Origin: Microbispora sp. H13382
Lineage (GTDB): Bacteria > Actinomycetota > Actinomycetes > Streptosporangiales > Streptosporangiaceae
Length of the DNA: 64,000 nt
Assembly: GCF_014161445.1 (NCBI RefSeq)
Contig: NZ_JABBXA010000006.1
Span: forward strand, 310,001-374,000
Direction: 5' to 3'
A program made the translations under genes and the position numbers. The notes under the pieces were generated by a model, which was not told the origin of the DNA, did not search any database, and was given only the letters and a program-made list of their open reading frames with translations. Below, piece by piece: positions 42,448 through 53,427 of the stretch (positions are counted from its first letter, which is position 1; each line of letters opens with the position of its first letter).

Positions 42448-43722
42448 ATGGCGACGATGCTGCTGAGCACCCACGGCACCAACGGCGACGTGCTCCCGTT
42501 CGTACGGATCGGGCGCGAGCTGGCCGAGCGCGGCCACGACGTCATCGTCATGACGCACTCCTGGTTCGCCGACCGGATCGCCGCCGCGGGCCTGCGGCAC
42601 CTGCCCATCGACACGGCGGAGGGCTACGACCGGCACCTGGACGACGCCCGGCGGTACATGCTCGATCCCCTGAAGGACCCCGAAGGCGTGCTCGCGCTCT
42701 ACCGGCGCAACGGCCTGTTCGAGCTGCTCGCCGACGAGGTCCGCATGGTCGAGGCGCACTACCGGCCGGGCGACACCGTGGTGGTCGCCCGGCACACCTC
42801 GGGCATCGCCGGGCTGATGGCCGCCGAGCTCCGCGGGGTCCCGGTGGCGCTGGTGTCGGTCACGCCCCATCAGTACGTCTCGCTGCCGGTGCTCGGGAAC
42901 CTCTTCCGGCGCGTGCTCGGCCAGGGGTACGACGAGGTCTTCGAGTCGTTCGGCCTGCGTCCGGTCCGCGACTGGGCCGCCTATCTGACGAGTGCCGCGA
43001 CGCAGCTCGCGCTGTGGCCGGAATGGTTCGACGCCGCGGGCCAGCCGGCGCCGGAGGGCGTCGTGCGCTGCGGATTCGTGCTCGGCGACACGGCGGAGGG
43101 GCCGGTCCCGGACTGGACCGACCCGCCCGTGCTGATCACCGGTGGCACCGGGCAGGTGCTGCACGACCGGTTCTACGACGTCGCGGCGCGGGCGTGCCGG
43201 CGGATCGGGAGGCGTGCCCTGCTGGTGAACAGGCACCCGGCGTTCCAGCCGGAGTCGCTGCCCGACGGGATCGACTGGGTGCCCTCGGCGCCGTTCGCCT
43301 CGTTCATGCCCCGTGTCGCCGCCGTCGTCCATCACGGGGGGATCGGCACGCTCGCCCGGGCGCTGTCGTCGTCGACCCCGCAGGTGCTGCTGGCGCACGG
43401 CGTGGACCGGCCGGACAACGCCGAGCGGCTCGACCGCGCGGGCGTCGCGCGATGGCTGCCCGTGTCCCGATGGGACGAGGAGCGGACGGCCCGGCTGCTG
43501 GCGCGGGCGCTGGACGACGACGGATACCGGGAGCGGATCGCGCCGCTCGCGGCGAACGCCGCGTCGGAGGACGCCGTACGGCTCGCGGCCGATCACGCCG
43601 AGGCGCTGATCGGCACCGACGCGATCATGAAGCGGCCGGATCCGCGCGAGCGGCTGGCGCGGCTCACGCCCCGGCAGCGGGAGCGTCTGGCCCTCATGGC
43701 CCGCGCCCGGCGGAGCGTGTAG
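42448..43722 (+). CDS. MGT-family (GT1) glycosyltransferase
   Basis: Glycosyltransferase of 424 aa with the GT-B fold of macrolide-type glycosyltransferases. The N-terminal acceptor domain starts MLLSTHGTNGDVLPFV. The C-terminal nucleotide-sugar domain has VHHGGIGTLARALSSSTPQVLLAHGVDRPDNAERL-type signature residues (H-H-G-G-x-G-T ... D-R-P-D-N-A, about 285-325). It transfers a sugar from a nucleotide donor to a small acceptor, here probably the cluster product. The ATG lies 5 bp after the FkbH gene stop, so both are co-transcribed. No sugar biosynthesis genes are nearby, so a housekeeping UDP-sugar is likely. Confidence 0.92.
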   Translation: MATMLLSTHGTNGDVLPFVRIGRELAERGHDVIVMTHSWFADRIAAAGLRHLPIDTAEGYDRHLDDARRYMLDPLKDPEGVLALYRRNGLFELLADEVRMVEAHYRPGDTVVVARHTSGIAGLMAAELRGVPVALVSVTPHQYVSLPVLGNLFRRVLGQGYDEVFESFGLRPVRDWAAYLTSAATQLALWPEWFDAAGQPAPEGVVRCGFVLGDTAEGPVPDWTDPPVLITGGTGQVLHDRFYDVAARACRRIGRRALLVNRHPAFQPESLPDGIDWVPSAPFASFMPRVAAVVHHGGIGTLARALSSSTPQVLLAHGVDRPDNAERLDRAGVARWLPVSRWDEERTARLLARALDDDGYRERIAPLAANAASEDAVRLAADHAEALIGTDAIMKRPDPRERLARLTPRQRERLALMARARRSV

Positions 43723-43750
43723 AGAAGGACCTTCCGGGTACGCCGGGCCC

Positions 43751-44575
43751 ATGGCGGACACGGCGGCGCCGATTTCGCGCTTCGACTACGACAAGGTCGC
43801 GATCGTCACCGGAGCCGACTCGGGCATCGGGCGGGCGACGGCGGTGACGCTCGCCGCCCAGGGCTTCGACGTCGGCGTCACCTGTCACCGGGACGAGAAG
43901 GGCGCGCGGGAGACGGCCGACCAGGTCGTGGAGCAGGGCCGCCGCGCGGCCGTGCGGCGGCACGACCTGACCGACCCGGTGGCCGCGGCGGCCGTGGTCG
44001 ACGAGCTCGCCGACGAACTGGGCGGCCTCGGCGTGCTGGTGAACAACGCGGGCACCGGCACGGCCGAGCCACTCCTGGAGATCGGTTACGACCGGTGGCG
44101 GTCGGTCCTCGCGGTCGACCTCGACGGGCCGTTCCTGTGCTCGCAGCGCGCCGCGCGCCGGATGATCGCACGCGGCGCGGGCGGGCGGATCATCAACGTG
44201 ACCAGCGTCCACGAGGACTATCCCCGCCTCGGGGCCGGGCCGTACTGCGCGGCCAAGGGCGGTCTGCGCATGCTCAGCCGCACGCTCGCGCTGGAGCTGG
44301 CCAGGCACGGCATCACGGTCAACACGATCGCGCCGGGAGAGATCGCGACCCCGATGACCGGCCAGGAGGACCAGCCGCCGCGGCCCGGGCCCCGGCCCGG
44401 CTACCCCCTGGGCCGTCCCGGGGACGCCCGCGAGGTCGCCGCTGTGATCGCCTTCCTGGCCGGGCCGGCCTCGTCGTACGTCACCGGCGCGTCGCTGTTC
44501 GTGGACGGCGGGCTCGGCCTGATGGGCCCGCAGGCCGCCGGGGACATCGACAAGGACATCTGGTCCTCCCGCTGA
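43751..44575 (+). CDS. SDR family oxidoreductase
   Basis: Short-chain dehydrogenase of 274 aa in the 3-oxoacyl-ACP reductase/glucose-dehydrogenase-like group. The nucleotide motif is TGADSGIG (about residues 20-27), NNAG is at about 98-101, and the catalytic Ser-Tyr-Lys lie in NVTSVHEDYP and YCAAKGG. A C-terminal VTGASLFVDGG is typical. It lies 28 bp after the glycosyltransferase and may be the last gene of the biosynthetic operon, where it could reduce a keto group of the product. An independent metabolic role cannot be excluded. Confidence 0.9.
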   Translation: MADTAAPISRFDYDKVAIVTGADSGIGRATAVTLAAQGFDVGVTCHRDEKGARETADQVVEQGRRAAVRRHDLTDPVAAAAVVDELADELGGLGVLVNNAGTGTAEPLLEIGYDRWRSVLAVDLDGPFLCSQRAARRMIARGAGGRIINVTSVHEDYPRLGAGPYCAAKGGLRMLSRTLALELARHGITVNTIAPGEIATPMTGQEDQPPRPGPRPGYPLGRPGDAREVAAVIAFLAGPASSYVTGASLFVDGGLGLMGPQAAGDIDKDIWSSR

Positions 44576-44642
44576 CCGGGTGTTGCCCGGCGGCCGGGGC
44601 TGGGTGACGATGGCGCCTGAAGACGCTGAAGGTGAGGGCGCC

Positions 44643-45905
44643 GTGACCAATCCATGGCTCGCGCTTGAGTCCGGGGCCGACGCGGCCGAGCGTACCGGTG
44701 AGCTGCGCCGGGCCCACGAACGCTTCCTGTCGGCCGGCGCGGTCGACGGACCCGTACGCGCGGTGGTGGCGGACTCGTGGCGGCGCTCGGCCCGGGCGGT
44801 GGACCCGGACGCGCTGGCGCCGCTGGAGCTCACCGACGACGAGCTGGAGGACTACCGCGACGCGCACCCGCTGGCCCGGGTGCTGCCGCTGTTCCGCGAC
44901 CTGCTGGGCGGCATCGCCGACGACGGGCGGCACCTGCTCGCGGTGTGCGACGCGGCCGGGCGGCTGCTGTGGGTCGAGGGCCATCGTGGGGCGCGGGACC
45001 GGGCCGAGCGGATGAACTTCGTCGCCGGAGCCCGATGGGACGAGGCCCACGCCGGCACCAACGCCCCCGGCGTCGCGCTCACGGTCGACCATCCGGTGCA
45101 GATCTTCGCGGCCGAGCACTTCGCCGTACCGGTGCAGCCGTGGACCTGCGCCGCCGCGCCGATCCACGACCCGCGCACCGGCCGCCTGCTCGGCGCGGTC
45201 GACGTCAGCGGCGGCGACAACCTGGCCAGCCCGTACAGCCTGGCCCTCGTGCAGGCGGCGGCCCGTGCGGCGGAGGCTCATCTGGCGGCTCTCCCCGCGC
45301 CGGATCTCGCGCCCGCGGTGACGCTCACCGCGCTGGGCCGGGACGACGCCGTCCTCGCCGAGGGGGCGCGCCGCATCAGGCTCGGACCCCGGCACAGCGA
45401 GATCGCCGTCCTGCTGGCCTGCCATCCCGAGGGGCTGAGCAGCGATCAGCTCAGCGCGGAGCTGTACGGCGACCGCATGCTGAACCCCGTCACGCTGCGC
45501 GCGGAGCTGTCCCGGCTGCGCCACCGGCTCGGGCCGCTGCTCGACTCCCGTCCGTACCGGTTGCGGGTGCCGGTGCGGGCCGACTTCCAGGCGCTCGCCG
45601 AGCACCTGGCCGCCGCCGACGCGGACGCCGCGCTGCGCGCCTACCGGGGGCCTCTGCTTCCCGGCTCGGAGGCGCCCGGCGTCGTCTGGCAGCGCCGCCT
45701 GCTGGACGACGGCGTACGTGAGCTGCTGGTGGCCCGCCGCGACCCCGCGCTGCTCGAACGGTGGACGCGCGCGCCGTGGGGGAGGGACGACCTCGTCGCC
45801 TGGCAGGCGCTGCTGGCCGCGCTGCCCGCCGGGTCCCCGGCCCGGGCGCGGGCCGCCCGGCGGGTGCGCGACCTCGACGCGGAGTACGGCCTGCCGTTCA
45901 GGTGA
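44643..45905 (+). CDS. GAF domain-containing transcriptional regulator
   Basis: Protein of 420 aa. The N-terminus (about 1-220) is a GAF-type sensor of the AcoR/acetoin-activator kind (FVAGARWDEAHAGTNAPGVAL, then FAVPVQPWTCAAAPIHDPRTG). It lacks the sigma-54 AAA+ domain. The C-terminal part (about 245-390) has a winged-helix-like segment (RHSEIAVLLACHPEGLSSDQLSAELYG). Regulators of this sort usually adjoin an aldehyde dehydrogenase and a DUF779 gene; here these start 2.6 kb downstream, separated by two minus-strand genes. I chose the GTG at 44643 with GGTGAGG upstream. It overlaps its convergent neighbour by 8 bp. Confidence 0.87.
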   Translation: MTNPWLALESGADAAERTGELRRAHERFLSAGAVDGPVRAVVADSWRRSARAVDPDALAPLELTDDELEDYRDAHPLARVLPLFRDLLGGIADDGRHLLAVCDAAGRLLWVEGHRGARDRAERMNFVAGARWDEAHAGTNAPGVALTVDHPVQIFAAEHFAVPVQPWTCAAAPIHDPRTGRLLGAVDVSGGDNLASPYSLALVQAAARAAEAHLAALPAPDLAPAVTLTALGRDDAVLAEGARRIRLGPRHSEIAVLLACHPEGLSSDQLSAELYGDRMLNPVTLRAELSRLRHRLGPLLDSRPYRLRVPVRADFQALAEHLAAADADAALRAYRGPLLPGSEAPGVVWQRRLLDDGVRELLVARRDPALLERWTRAPWGRDDLVAWQALLAALPAGSPARARAARRVRDLDAEYGLPFR

Positions 45906-47061
45906 GGTCGCGCAGCCGGCGGAGGACGACCGCCGCCGCGAGGCGGGGCGGCACGGTGCCCGCGCCGAGCCCGACGTCCACGAGCAGGTCGAACACCTCG
46001 GTGCGGCGGGCGGCGACGGCGATCGCCGCGTCGATGAACCCGGGGGAGCGGGCGGCCAGGGCGAGCACGTCCGTGGTGCGCAGGTGCCGCCCGAGCGCCC
46101 GGCGCAGACCGCGCCGGTAGGCCCGCAGCGGGTCGCCCGGCGAACCGATCGCGGCCTCGGCGGCGAGCCGCCCCGACAGCAGCGCGTAGTAGATGCCCTC
46201 GCCGGTCAGCGGGTTGACGAGGCTCGCCGCGTCGCCCGCCAGCAGCACCCGGCCCGCTCCCGGCACCGGCCGCCCGCTCGACAGCGGCAGGTGGTGGGCC
46301 CGCAGGTCGCGCACCTCCCCGGGCGGGTTCTCCATCAGCGCGGGGAGCAGCCGCGCCAGGCGCCCGTGCAGGACCTCGCGGCCCGGCAACCCGGTCTCCC
46401 GCATGCGGGGCAGCAGCAGGCCGTAGCCGACGTTGGCCGTGCCGTCGCCCACCGGGAACGACCAGGCGTAGGCCGGCCACGCCTCGCTCTGCATGACGAT
46501 GACCTGCACGTCGTCGTCCGGCGGCACGTCGGCGTACCCGCGCACCGCGATGGCGGTGTGCCGCTCCGGGCTCGGCGGAACGCCGATCAGCCGCCGTACG
46601 GCCGAGTTGGCGCCGTCGGCGGCGACGACCGTGCGGGCGACCAGACGGCCGTCGATCACGACGTGCTCGCCGAGAGCGGTCAGCGTGCGCACCCGGTGGC
46701 GGCGAACCTCCACACCGCGCGCACGCGCCGCCTCGACCAGCCGGGCGTCGAAGACCCGGCGGGGGACCACGTGGTTGGGCCGCGCGACGACGGCCGAGAC
46801 GTGGGCTCCACCGGGCGACGTCACCGACAGGCGCGGCGTCGGCCGGTGGTCGTCGAGCAGGCCGGGCAGCCCGAGCAGCGCGAGCTCCTGCCGCGCGTGC
46901 GCCGCGATGCCGTCGCCGCAGGCCTTGTCGCGCGGGAAGGCCGCCCGGTCGAGCAGCAGCACGCGGCAGCCGGGGTCGAGCTGCCTGGCCCGCAGCGCGG
47001 CGGCCGAGCCCGCCGGCCCGGCGCCGACCACCACGAGGTCCCAGACATCGCCCACATTCAC
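45898..47061 (-). CDS. geranylgeranyl-reductase family FAD-dependent oxidoreductase
   Basis: Flavoprotein of 387 aa. The N-terminal dinucleotide motif GAGPAGSAAAL (about residues 14-24) and a CGDGI segment (about 50-54) are followed by a second FAD motif, VLLAGDAASLVNPLTGEGI (about 275-293). This is the geranylgeranyl reductase/digeranylgeranylglycerophospholipid reductase family, which reduces isoprenoid double bonds (for example in menaquinone side chains). The GTG at 47061 overlaps the upstream serine hydrolase stop by 4 bp (GTGA), so the pair is co-translated. The substrate is not deducible; no other isoprenoid gene is in the window. Confidence 0.9.
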   Translation of the reverse strand: MNVGDVWDLVVVGAGPAGSAAALRARQLDPGCRVLLLDRAAFPRDKACGDGIAAHARQELALLGLPGLLDDHRPTPRLSVTSPGGAHVSAVVARPNHVVPRRVFDARLVEAARARGVEVRRHRVRTLTALGEHVVIDGRLVARTVVAADGANSAVRRLIGVPPSPERHTAIAVRGYADVPPDDDVQVIVMQSEAWPAYAWSFPVGDGTANVGYGLLLPRMRETGLPGREVLHGRLARLLPALMENPPGEVRDLRAHHLPLSSGRPVPGAGRVLLAGDAASLVNPLTGEGIYYALLSGRLAAEAAIGSPGDPLRAYRRGLRRALGRHLRTTDVLALAARSPGFIDAAIAVAARRTEVFDLLVDVGLGAGTVPPRLAAAVVLRRLRDLT

Positions 47062-48323
47062 AGACCGTACGTGGAGAAGAGGTTGGTGGTGGGCCACGAC
47101 TTCACGGAGTTCGCGGCGGTGTGCAGCTGGGAGTCGATGTCCCCGTAGTTCAGCCCCGAGGCGTCGTCGCGCTGGTCGAACAGCACCACCCAGCTCAGCC
47201 CGTCGTAACGCCGGACCATGAGTGTGGAGGTGCCGGCCAGCGACCCCGTGTGCCAGGTGTTGCGGCCTCCGGTGACCGGGCGCACCTGCCAGCCGAGGCC
47301 GTAGTACCAGCCGTCGGAGTTGACGCCGATCGACGGCTTGGCGAACGCCTTGGAGATCGACGCCGAGGTCAGCACGCCGGCCGCGTCGAAGAGAGCGGTG
47401 AACTTGGCCAGGTCGACGGCCGTGGCGAGCCATCCGCCATGGGCGGCCATGTTCTCGAGGTTGAACCCGCCGTACGGGAAGGGCACCACGGAGTTCGAGG
47501 TGTCGATCACGCTCTTGCCGGTGTACTGCGAGAAGTACGGCGCCTCGCCCGATTTGCGGAGACTCTTCCCGGTCCTGCCGAGCACCATCCGCTTGATCTT
47601 GAGGGGGGTCAGCACGTTGCTCTGGACGTAGCTCGCGTACGAGACGCCGCTCGCCTTCTCGATGATCTTCTGGAGGAGGACATATCCGTAGTTCGAGTAC
47701 GCGTACGTCGTCCCGGGGGCGTGGTCGAGCTTGCGGCGGGTGGTGTATTCGATGATGTGCGCCTGGGTGACGGGCAGCGGGACGCCGAGCGCGGCCGCGA
47801 CGGCCCTGTCGCTGAACATCGGGTCGCCCGACACGTCGAGGTCCCAGCCGCCCAGGTGCTGCAGCAGGTGGGTCACGGTGACGGAGGCGAGGCGCGGGTC
47901 GGCGGTCGTGCTCAGCCCCAGCAGCGGCGCGACCTTGGCCGTGAGGCTGAGCTTGCCGTCCTGCGCCAGCTTCAGCACCGCGGCGGCGGTAACCGGCTTG
48001 CTCAGGCTCGCGACGCGGAACAGCGAGGTGGGCCCGGCCGCGAACGAGGTGTCCGCCGTCCAGTTGTAGCCCCGGGCGAGCACCAGCTTGCCCTTGTGGA
48101 CCACGGCAAGGGACGCGTGCGGGATCGTCCGTGCCTGCATGAAGCGCTTCAGCGCGTCGTCGAAGGGCTTCAGCGACGTCGCGCTGCGGCCGGTGACGCT
48201 CCACGCGCGGGCCGCGGCGCTCGCGGGCGACGCGGGCAGCCCGGCCGCGAGCCCCGCCGCGGTGCCGCCGGCGAGCAGGCGCAGGGCGTCCCTGCGGGAG
48301 ACGGAAAACGTTTCCGGAATCAT
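47058..48323 (-). CDS. Tat-exported serine hydrolase (beta-lactamase/DD-peptidase family)
   Basis: Secreted protein of 421 aa. The signal peptide has a twin-arginine start ([13 protein letters not shown]) and ends about residue 37 (ASA-AARA), so Tat export is likely. The penicillin-binding/class C beta-lactamase fold shows S106-x-x-K109 (ASLSKP), a Y-x-N motif in AYSNYGY and a late H-T-G triad (WHTGSLAG). Such enzymes are D-alanyl-D-alanine carboxypeptidases, esterases or amidases. It is translated with the geranylgeranyl-reductase-like protein, an unusual pair. It is divergent from the aldehyde dehydrogenase gene, with 169 bp between the starts. Confidence 0.92.
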   Translation of the reverse strand: MIPETFSVSRRDALRLLAGGTAAGLAAGLPASPASAAARAWSVTGRSATSLKPFDDALKRFMQARTIPHASLAVVHKGKLVLARGYNWTADTSFAAGPTSLFRVASLSKPVTAAAVLKLAQDGKLSLTAKVAPLLGLSTTADPRLASVTVTHLLQHLGGWDLDVSGDPMFSDRAVAAALGVPLPVTQAHIIEYTTRRKLDHAPGTTYAYSNYGYVLLQKIIEKASGVSYASYVQSNVLTPLKIKRMVLGRTGKSLRKSGEAPYFSQYTGKSVIDTSNSVVPFPYGGFNLENMAAHGGWLATAVDLAKFTALFDAAGVLTSASISKAFAKPSIGVNSDGWYYGLGWQVRPVTGGRNTWHTGSLAGTSTLMVRRYDGLSWVVLFDQRDDASGLNYGDIDSQLHTAANSVKSWPTTNLFSTYGL

Positions 48324-48492
48324 GACGCGTGATCTTAGGGGAGATTTGACCGCTTATGACCACGGTTCTGACCATGCGGATCGGAGGCTGAGTGCGGAAC
48401 GACGCCCGGAACACGGACGCAACGTCTCGGCAACGTGCCCGCGACTAACGTCCGGGGCGTCAGACCCACACCCTGTCCGGGAGGTCCATCTC

Positions 48493-50015
<1,523 letters not shown>

Positions 50016-50016
<1 letters not shown>

Positions 50017-50396
50017 TGCCCGAGGTGTCCCGCGTGGACCTCACCCCCGCGGCCGCCGATCTCATCCGGCGGCTGCGGGCGGACCACGGCCCGCTGATGT
50101 TCCACCAGTCCGGTGGCTGCTGCGACGGCAGCGCCCCGATGTGCTACCTGGAGGGCGAGTTCCGCACCGGCGCCTCGGACGTGCTGCTCGCCTCGCTGAC
50201 CGTCGACGGCGTCGGCGAGCCGGTCACCTTCTGGATGTCGGCCAGCCAGTTCGACCGCTGGCGGCACACCCACCTGACCGTGGACGTCGTACCCGGCCGG
50301 GGTAGCGGCTTCTCCCTGGAGGCGCCCGAGGGCGTCCGGTTCCTGATCCGTTCCCGCCTGCTCACCGACGCCGAACGCGCCGCCCTCGACGGCTGA
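50016..50396 (+). CDS. DUF779 domain-containing protein
   Basis: Protein of 126 aa that fills the DUF779 family. The conserved cysteine cluster is FHQSGGCCDGSAPMCYL (about residues 28-44), a probable metal-binding site, followed by the W-x-x-H/T-H region (FDRWRHTHLTVDVV). DUF779 genes are nearly always beside an aldehyde dehydrogenase of the type found directly upstream; the ATG shares a base with that gene's stop. An accessory role in aldehyde oxidation or metal supply is the usual guess and is unproven. Confidence 0.92.
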
Positions 50397-50501
50397 CCGG
50401 CTCTCCAACGGCCTCGCCTGGTCCGCGGACAGAAGCCGGATCCCAGACGGGGCGCTGACCGGCCGGGCGCGTTCGGGGGCGCGTCGCCGGGATCGGCACG
50501 G

Positions 50502-51179
50502 TCAGCCCTGCACGGTCGCCGTCGCGTTCTCCGCACGTCCCGGGCGGATGCCCTGCGCCAGGCCGATCAGCCCGGCGGCCATCAGCGCGCTCACCACGAG
50601 TTTGGGCGCCGTGCCGCTGGAGACGAAGTCGAGCACCAGGCCGACGGTGAGTACGAGTGGCACCCACAAGGACACGAGGCCGGCGCGCCACGCACCGAAG
50701 GCCAGGATCAGGAGCCCGATCATCCAGCCCAGAATCCAGACCATGAACGATGCCACCACCAGCGGGTCCTTGTCGAGGGCGTCGACGACCGGCCGGACCG
50801 CGTCCACCTTCACGCCCCCTCCGGCGAGGGCCCCGAAGAAGGCGTTGTAATACCACAGGTGGATCGCCGAGAGGTAGAGAGCGGGAACGACGAAGGCTCC
50901 GCCGATGGTGGCCACCAGGCGCTTGCGGCGGCCGACCGCCACGATCAGACCGGCCATCGCCGGCAGGAGCAGCAGGTGCGTCAGCGCGAAGAGGATCGTC
51001 TCGACTCGCCAGGCGCCGAGGTCGGAAGCGGCCACGTCCACGTTCGCCGCGGTCTCGGACACTTCGTCCGGGAACATCGCCCAGTAGAAGGCGTTGGCGG
51101 CGCTGTAGAGAACGCCGCCACCCGCCATCGCGATCGCCGCGAAACGCCGGCCGTACGGCCTGGTGGTCTGGTCATCCAT
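50502..51179 (-). CDS. multi-pass membrane protein, DUF4386-like
   Basis: Membrane protein of 225 aa with about six hydrophobic helices (near 12-32, 58-78, 85-107, 135-155, 160-182 and 185-205). The length and helix pattern resemble DUF4386-like integral membrane proteins, but no signature motif confirms this. The ATG at 51179 lies 6 bp after GGGAG; an earlier in-frame ATG at 51185 has no room for that site. It is divergent from a histidine kinase gene, 161 bp away, and could be a target of that two-component system. Confidence 0.7.
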   Translation of the reverse strand: MDDQTTRPYGRRFAAIAMAGGGVLYSAANAFYWAMFPDEVSETAANVDVAASDLGAWRVETILFALTHLLLLPAMAGLIVAVGRRKRLVATIGGAFVVPALYLSAIHLWYYNAFFGALAGGGVKVDAVRPVVDALDKDPLVVASFMVWILGWMIGLLILAFGAWRAGLVSLWVPLVLTVGLVLDFVSSGTAPKLVVSALMAAGLIGLAQGIRPGRAENATATVQG

Positions 51180-51340
51180 CGACATCTCCCGTCGTGATCC
51201 GTCTGACGACGCAGAGGCTAGGAGCGTCGTACCGCTCAGGTCGTCGGCCGGGACGCTGATCGACGGGTTGATGCAAGCAGGACGCCGCTCCACCCGTGGG
51301 TGGATGCCAGGCGGCGGGCGGTTCGAATACGCTCCCTGCC

Positions 51341-52531
51341 ATGGAACGGCTCCGGGGCATTGGGCGGCGTGACCTCGGGACCGTCGCAGCGGGCCTGGCG
51401 CTGTTCGGGTTCGGCCTGGCCGAGATCTACGTGCCACTCGCCCCGTACGTCGAGGGCGACGGCCCCGACCCCACCGAGTTGTCCGGCGGGTGGATGGCCG
51501 TGCTGACCGTGCTGCTCGCCGGCTATTGCCTCGCGGTCGCGGCCTGTGGCGCGTACCCACGGGCCGCGGTGGTCCTGGCCGGCGTCTGCTTCGTCGCGCA
51601 GAGCTTCACGCCACTCCTTCCCGAATCGCCGGCCGCGCCGCTCACGGCGTTGGTCGTCGTCTGCTTCGCGTGCGTCGCCGTGGCCGGCCGCCACGGCCCG
51701 GTGATCGCCGCTGTCTCCTACTTCGTCTCGGCCGGGATCGAGACCACGGTCGCGGACGACGCGGACTGGGCCTTCATCGTCTTCGTCGCGCTCGCCGTCA
51801 TGGGACCGGCCTACGCCGTACGCCTGCGGCGTGCCGAGGCCGAACGTCTGGTCACGCTCGCCGCTGAACGGGAGGCCGCCGCTCGCACCGACGAGCGGCT
51901 CCGGGTGGCCCGGGAACTGCACGACATCGTCTCGCACGGCGTCGCCGTGATGGTGCTGCAGGCCGGAGCCGCCCAGGTCATGCTCGGCTCCGACGTCCGG
52001 CGGGCCCATGAGTCGCTGGACGCGGTGCAGGACGTCGGTCGTGACGTCGTCACCGAGTTGCGCCGCCTGCTCGTCGTCCTCCGTGGTGAGGGGAGTCTGG
52101 AGCGGCTGCCCTCGCTACGGCACCTGGAGCCGCTTCTGGCCGGAGTTCGGGCCGCCGGTGGACGGGTCGACATCACCGCCAACGGCGATCTCGGCAGGGT
52201 TCCCGCGGCCGTCGACGTCAGTGGCTATCGGGTGCTGCAGGAGGCCCTCACGAACGCGGTCAAACACGCCCCGGGGGCCACGGTCTCGGTCGCGATCGAT
52301 GTCGGACGCACCGATCTGAGGATTCACGTCGTCAACGACGGCCCGCGGATCGTCCGCCGGAGCGACGGCAGTGGCCTCGGGCTGACGGGGATCAGCGAGC
52401 GTGTGGAACTCTTCGGGGGCACGGCTACCACCGGCCCGGGGGAAGGCGGCGGGTTCGAGGTACGGGTGGAACTACCCTTGAGCGGAAATTCCGCAGCCCC
52501 CATGCCGTCGCGTACGGGAGCGTCGGCGTGA
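51341..52531 (+). CDS. two-component sensor histidine kinase (NarL/DesK type)
   Basis: Sensor kinase of 396 aa. The N-terminal half has about five transmembrane helices (near 12-34, 50-70, 73-93, 100-133 and 143-160) with little extracytoplasmic sequence, suggesting it senses a membrane or intramembrane signal. The HisKA_3 dimerisation box has the phospho-acceptor His194 (RELHDIVSHG). The ATPase domain has the N box EALTNAVKHA and G box GSGLGLTGI. Its stop overlaps the GTG of the response regulator. The signal is unknown. Confidence 0.93.
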   Translation: MERLRGIGRRDLGTVAAGLALFGFGLAEIYVPLAPYVEGDGPDPTELSGGWMAVLTVLLAGYCLAVAACGAYPRAAVVLAGVCFVAQSFTPLLPESPAAPLTALVVVCFACVAVAGRHGPVIAAVSYFVSAGIETTVADDADWAFIVFVALAVMGPAYAVRLRRAEAERLVTLAAEREAAARTDERLRVARELHDIVSHGVAVMVLQAGAAQVMLGSDVRRAHESLDAVQDVGRDVVTELRRLLVVLRGEGSLERLPSLRHLEPLLAGVRAAGGRVDITANGDLGRVPAAVDVSGYRVLQEALTNAVKHAPGATVSVAIDVGRTDLRIHVVNDGPRIVRRSDGSGLGLTGISERVELFGGTATTGPGEGGGFEVRVELPLSGNSAAPMPSRTGASA

Positions 52532-53193
52532 CGCGCATCCTCATCGCAGACGACGAGGTGCTCGTACGCACCGGCCTGCGGATGATCCTCGGCACTCAGC
52601 CCGGCGTTGAGGTGGTCGCCGAGGCCACGGACGGCGAGGAGGCGCTGAGGCTGACCGCCCGGCATGAGCCGGACGTCGTGCTGATGGACATCCACATGCC
52701 GAGGCTTGACGGCGTGGCCGCGACGGAGAGGATCCTCGCGGACCGCCCCGACCGCCGCGTCGTCATGCTGACCACGTTCGACCTCGACGAGTACGTCTAT
52801 CGGTCGTTGCGCGCCGGTGCCTGCGGATTCCTGCTCAAAACCACTCCGCCGAAGGAACTGGCGAGCGCGCTGCACGCCGCCGCGCGCGGAGACGCGCTGC
52901 TCTCCCCGCAGATCACCCGCCGTCTGATCGACCACTACACCTCGACGGCGCCGCCGGTCAGCGCCCCGGGTCTGGCCGACCTGACCGCCCGGGAGACCGA
53001 GGTTCTGTGCTTGCTGGCCCGGGGGCTGTCCAACCGCGAGATCGCCGGGGAACTCCATCTCGGCGAGGCGACCGTGAAGACGCACATCAACCGCGTCTTC
53101 GCCAAGCTCGGTGTGCGGGACCGCGTGCAGGCGGTGGTGCTCGCGTACGAGGCCGGTGTGGTGCGGCCCCGGCGCGAGCCGCCCAACCACTGA
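52528..53193 (+). CDS. LuxR/NarL-type response regulator
   Basis: Response regulator of 221 aa. The receiver domain (1-120) has the acidic pocket DDE (residues 8-10) and the phospho-acceptor Asp54 in VLMDIHM, with TTF and FLLKTT later. The output is a LuxR-type helix-turn-helix (about 150-215; LTARETEVLCLLARGLSNREIAGEL). The GTG overlaps the kinase stop by 4 bp (GTGA), so the pair is co-translated and should form a dedicated two-component system. Targets are unknown; the divergent membrane-protein gene is a candidate. Confidence 0.95.
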   Translation: MTRILIADDEVLVRTGLRMILGTQPGVEVVAEATDGEEALRLTARHEPDVVLMDIHMPRLDGVAATERILADRPDRRVVMLTTFDLDEYVYRSLRAGACGFLLKTTPPKELASALHAAARGDALLSPQITRRLIDHYTSTAPPVSAPGLADLTARETEVLCLLARGLSNREIAGELHLGEATVKTHINRVFAKLGVRDRVQAVVLAYEAGVVRPRREPPNH

Positions 53194-53241
53194 ATCCCGT
53201 CCCTGCTCGGCCGGCAGGCGGCGACGTCGCGATAGGCGGCT

Positions 53242-53359
53242 CGATGTCGACGAGGAACGCGAGGCCACGAACTTCTCCTACGTCTCCTGGGGGGAAATCG
53301 CCCGAGCCCTGTCGCTGAAGGTGAACACGAAGGCCGGAAACGACCCGCGGTTCCGCTGA
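53242..53359 (+). pseudogene. possible short gene remnant
   Basis: Between the response regulator and the pectate lyase, a frame ends with a stretch of ordinary protein composition (NFSYVSWGEIARALSLKVNT and a further nine residues) that is unlike the Arg-rich non-coding frames around it, and then a stop. No start or ribosome-binding site is visible. It may be the tail of a lost gene. I do not recognise the family. Confidence 0.25.
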
Positions 53360-53382
53360 ACCGCCTTCCACGACAGGCGCAC

Positions 53383-53412
53383 GGAGGCCGCGGCGGGGGT
53401 GCCGCGGCCTCC
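53383..53412. terminator. terminator hairpin
   Basis: A perfect 12-bp GC inverted repeat (53383-53394 and 53401-53412) with a 6-nt loop lies between the convergent response regulator and pectate lyase genes, 16 bp from the lyase stop. It is probably bidirectional. Confidence 0.75.
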
Positions 53413-53427
53413 GGGACTTCACCGAAA

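Noticed and set aside
50390..50507. Nine-base inverted repeat GGCTGACCG...CGGTCAGCC between the DUF779 and membrane protein genes
   Set aside because: The arms are about 100 bp apart and overlap coding ends; too loose for a terminator call.
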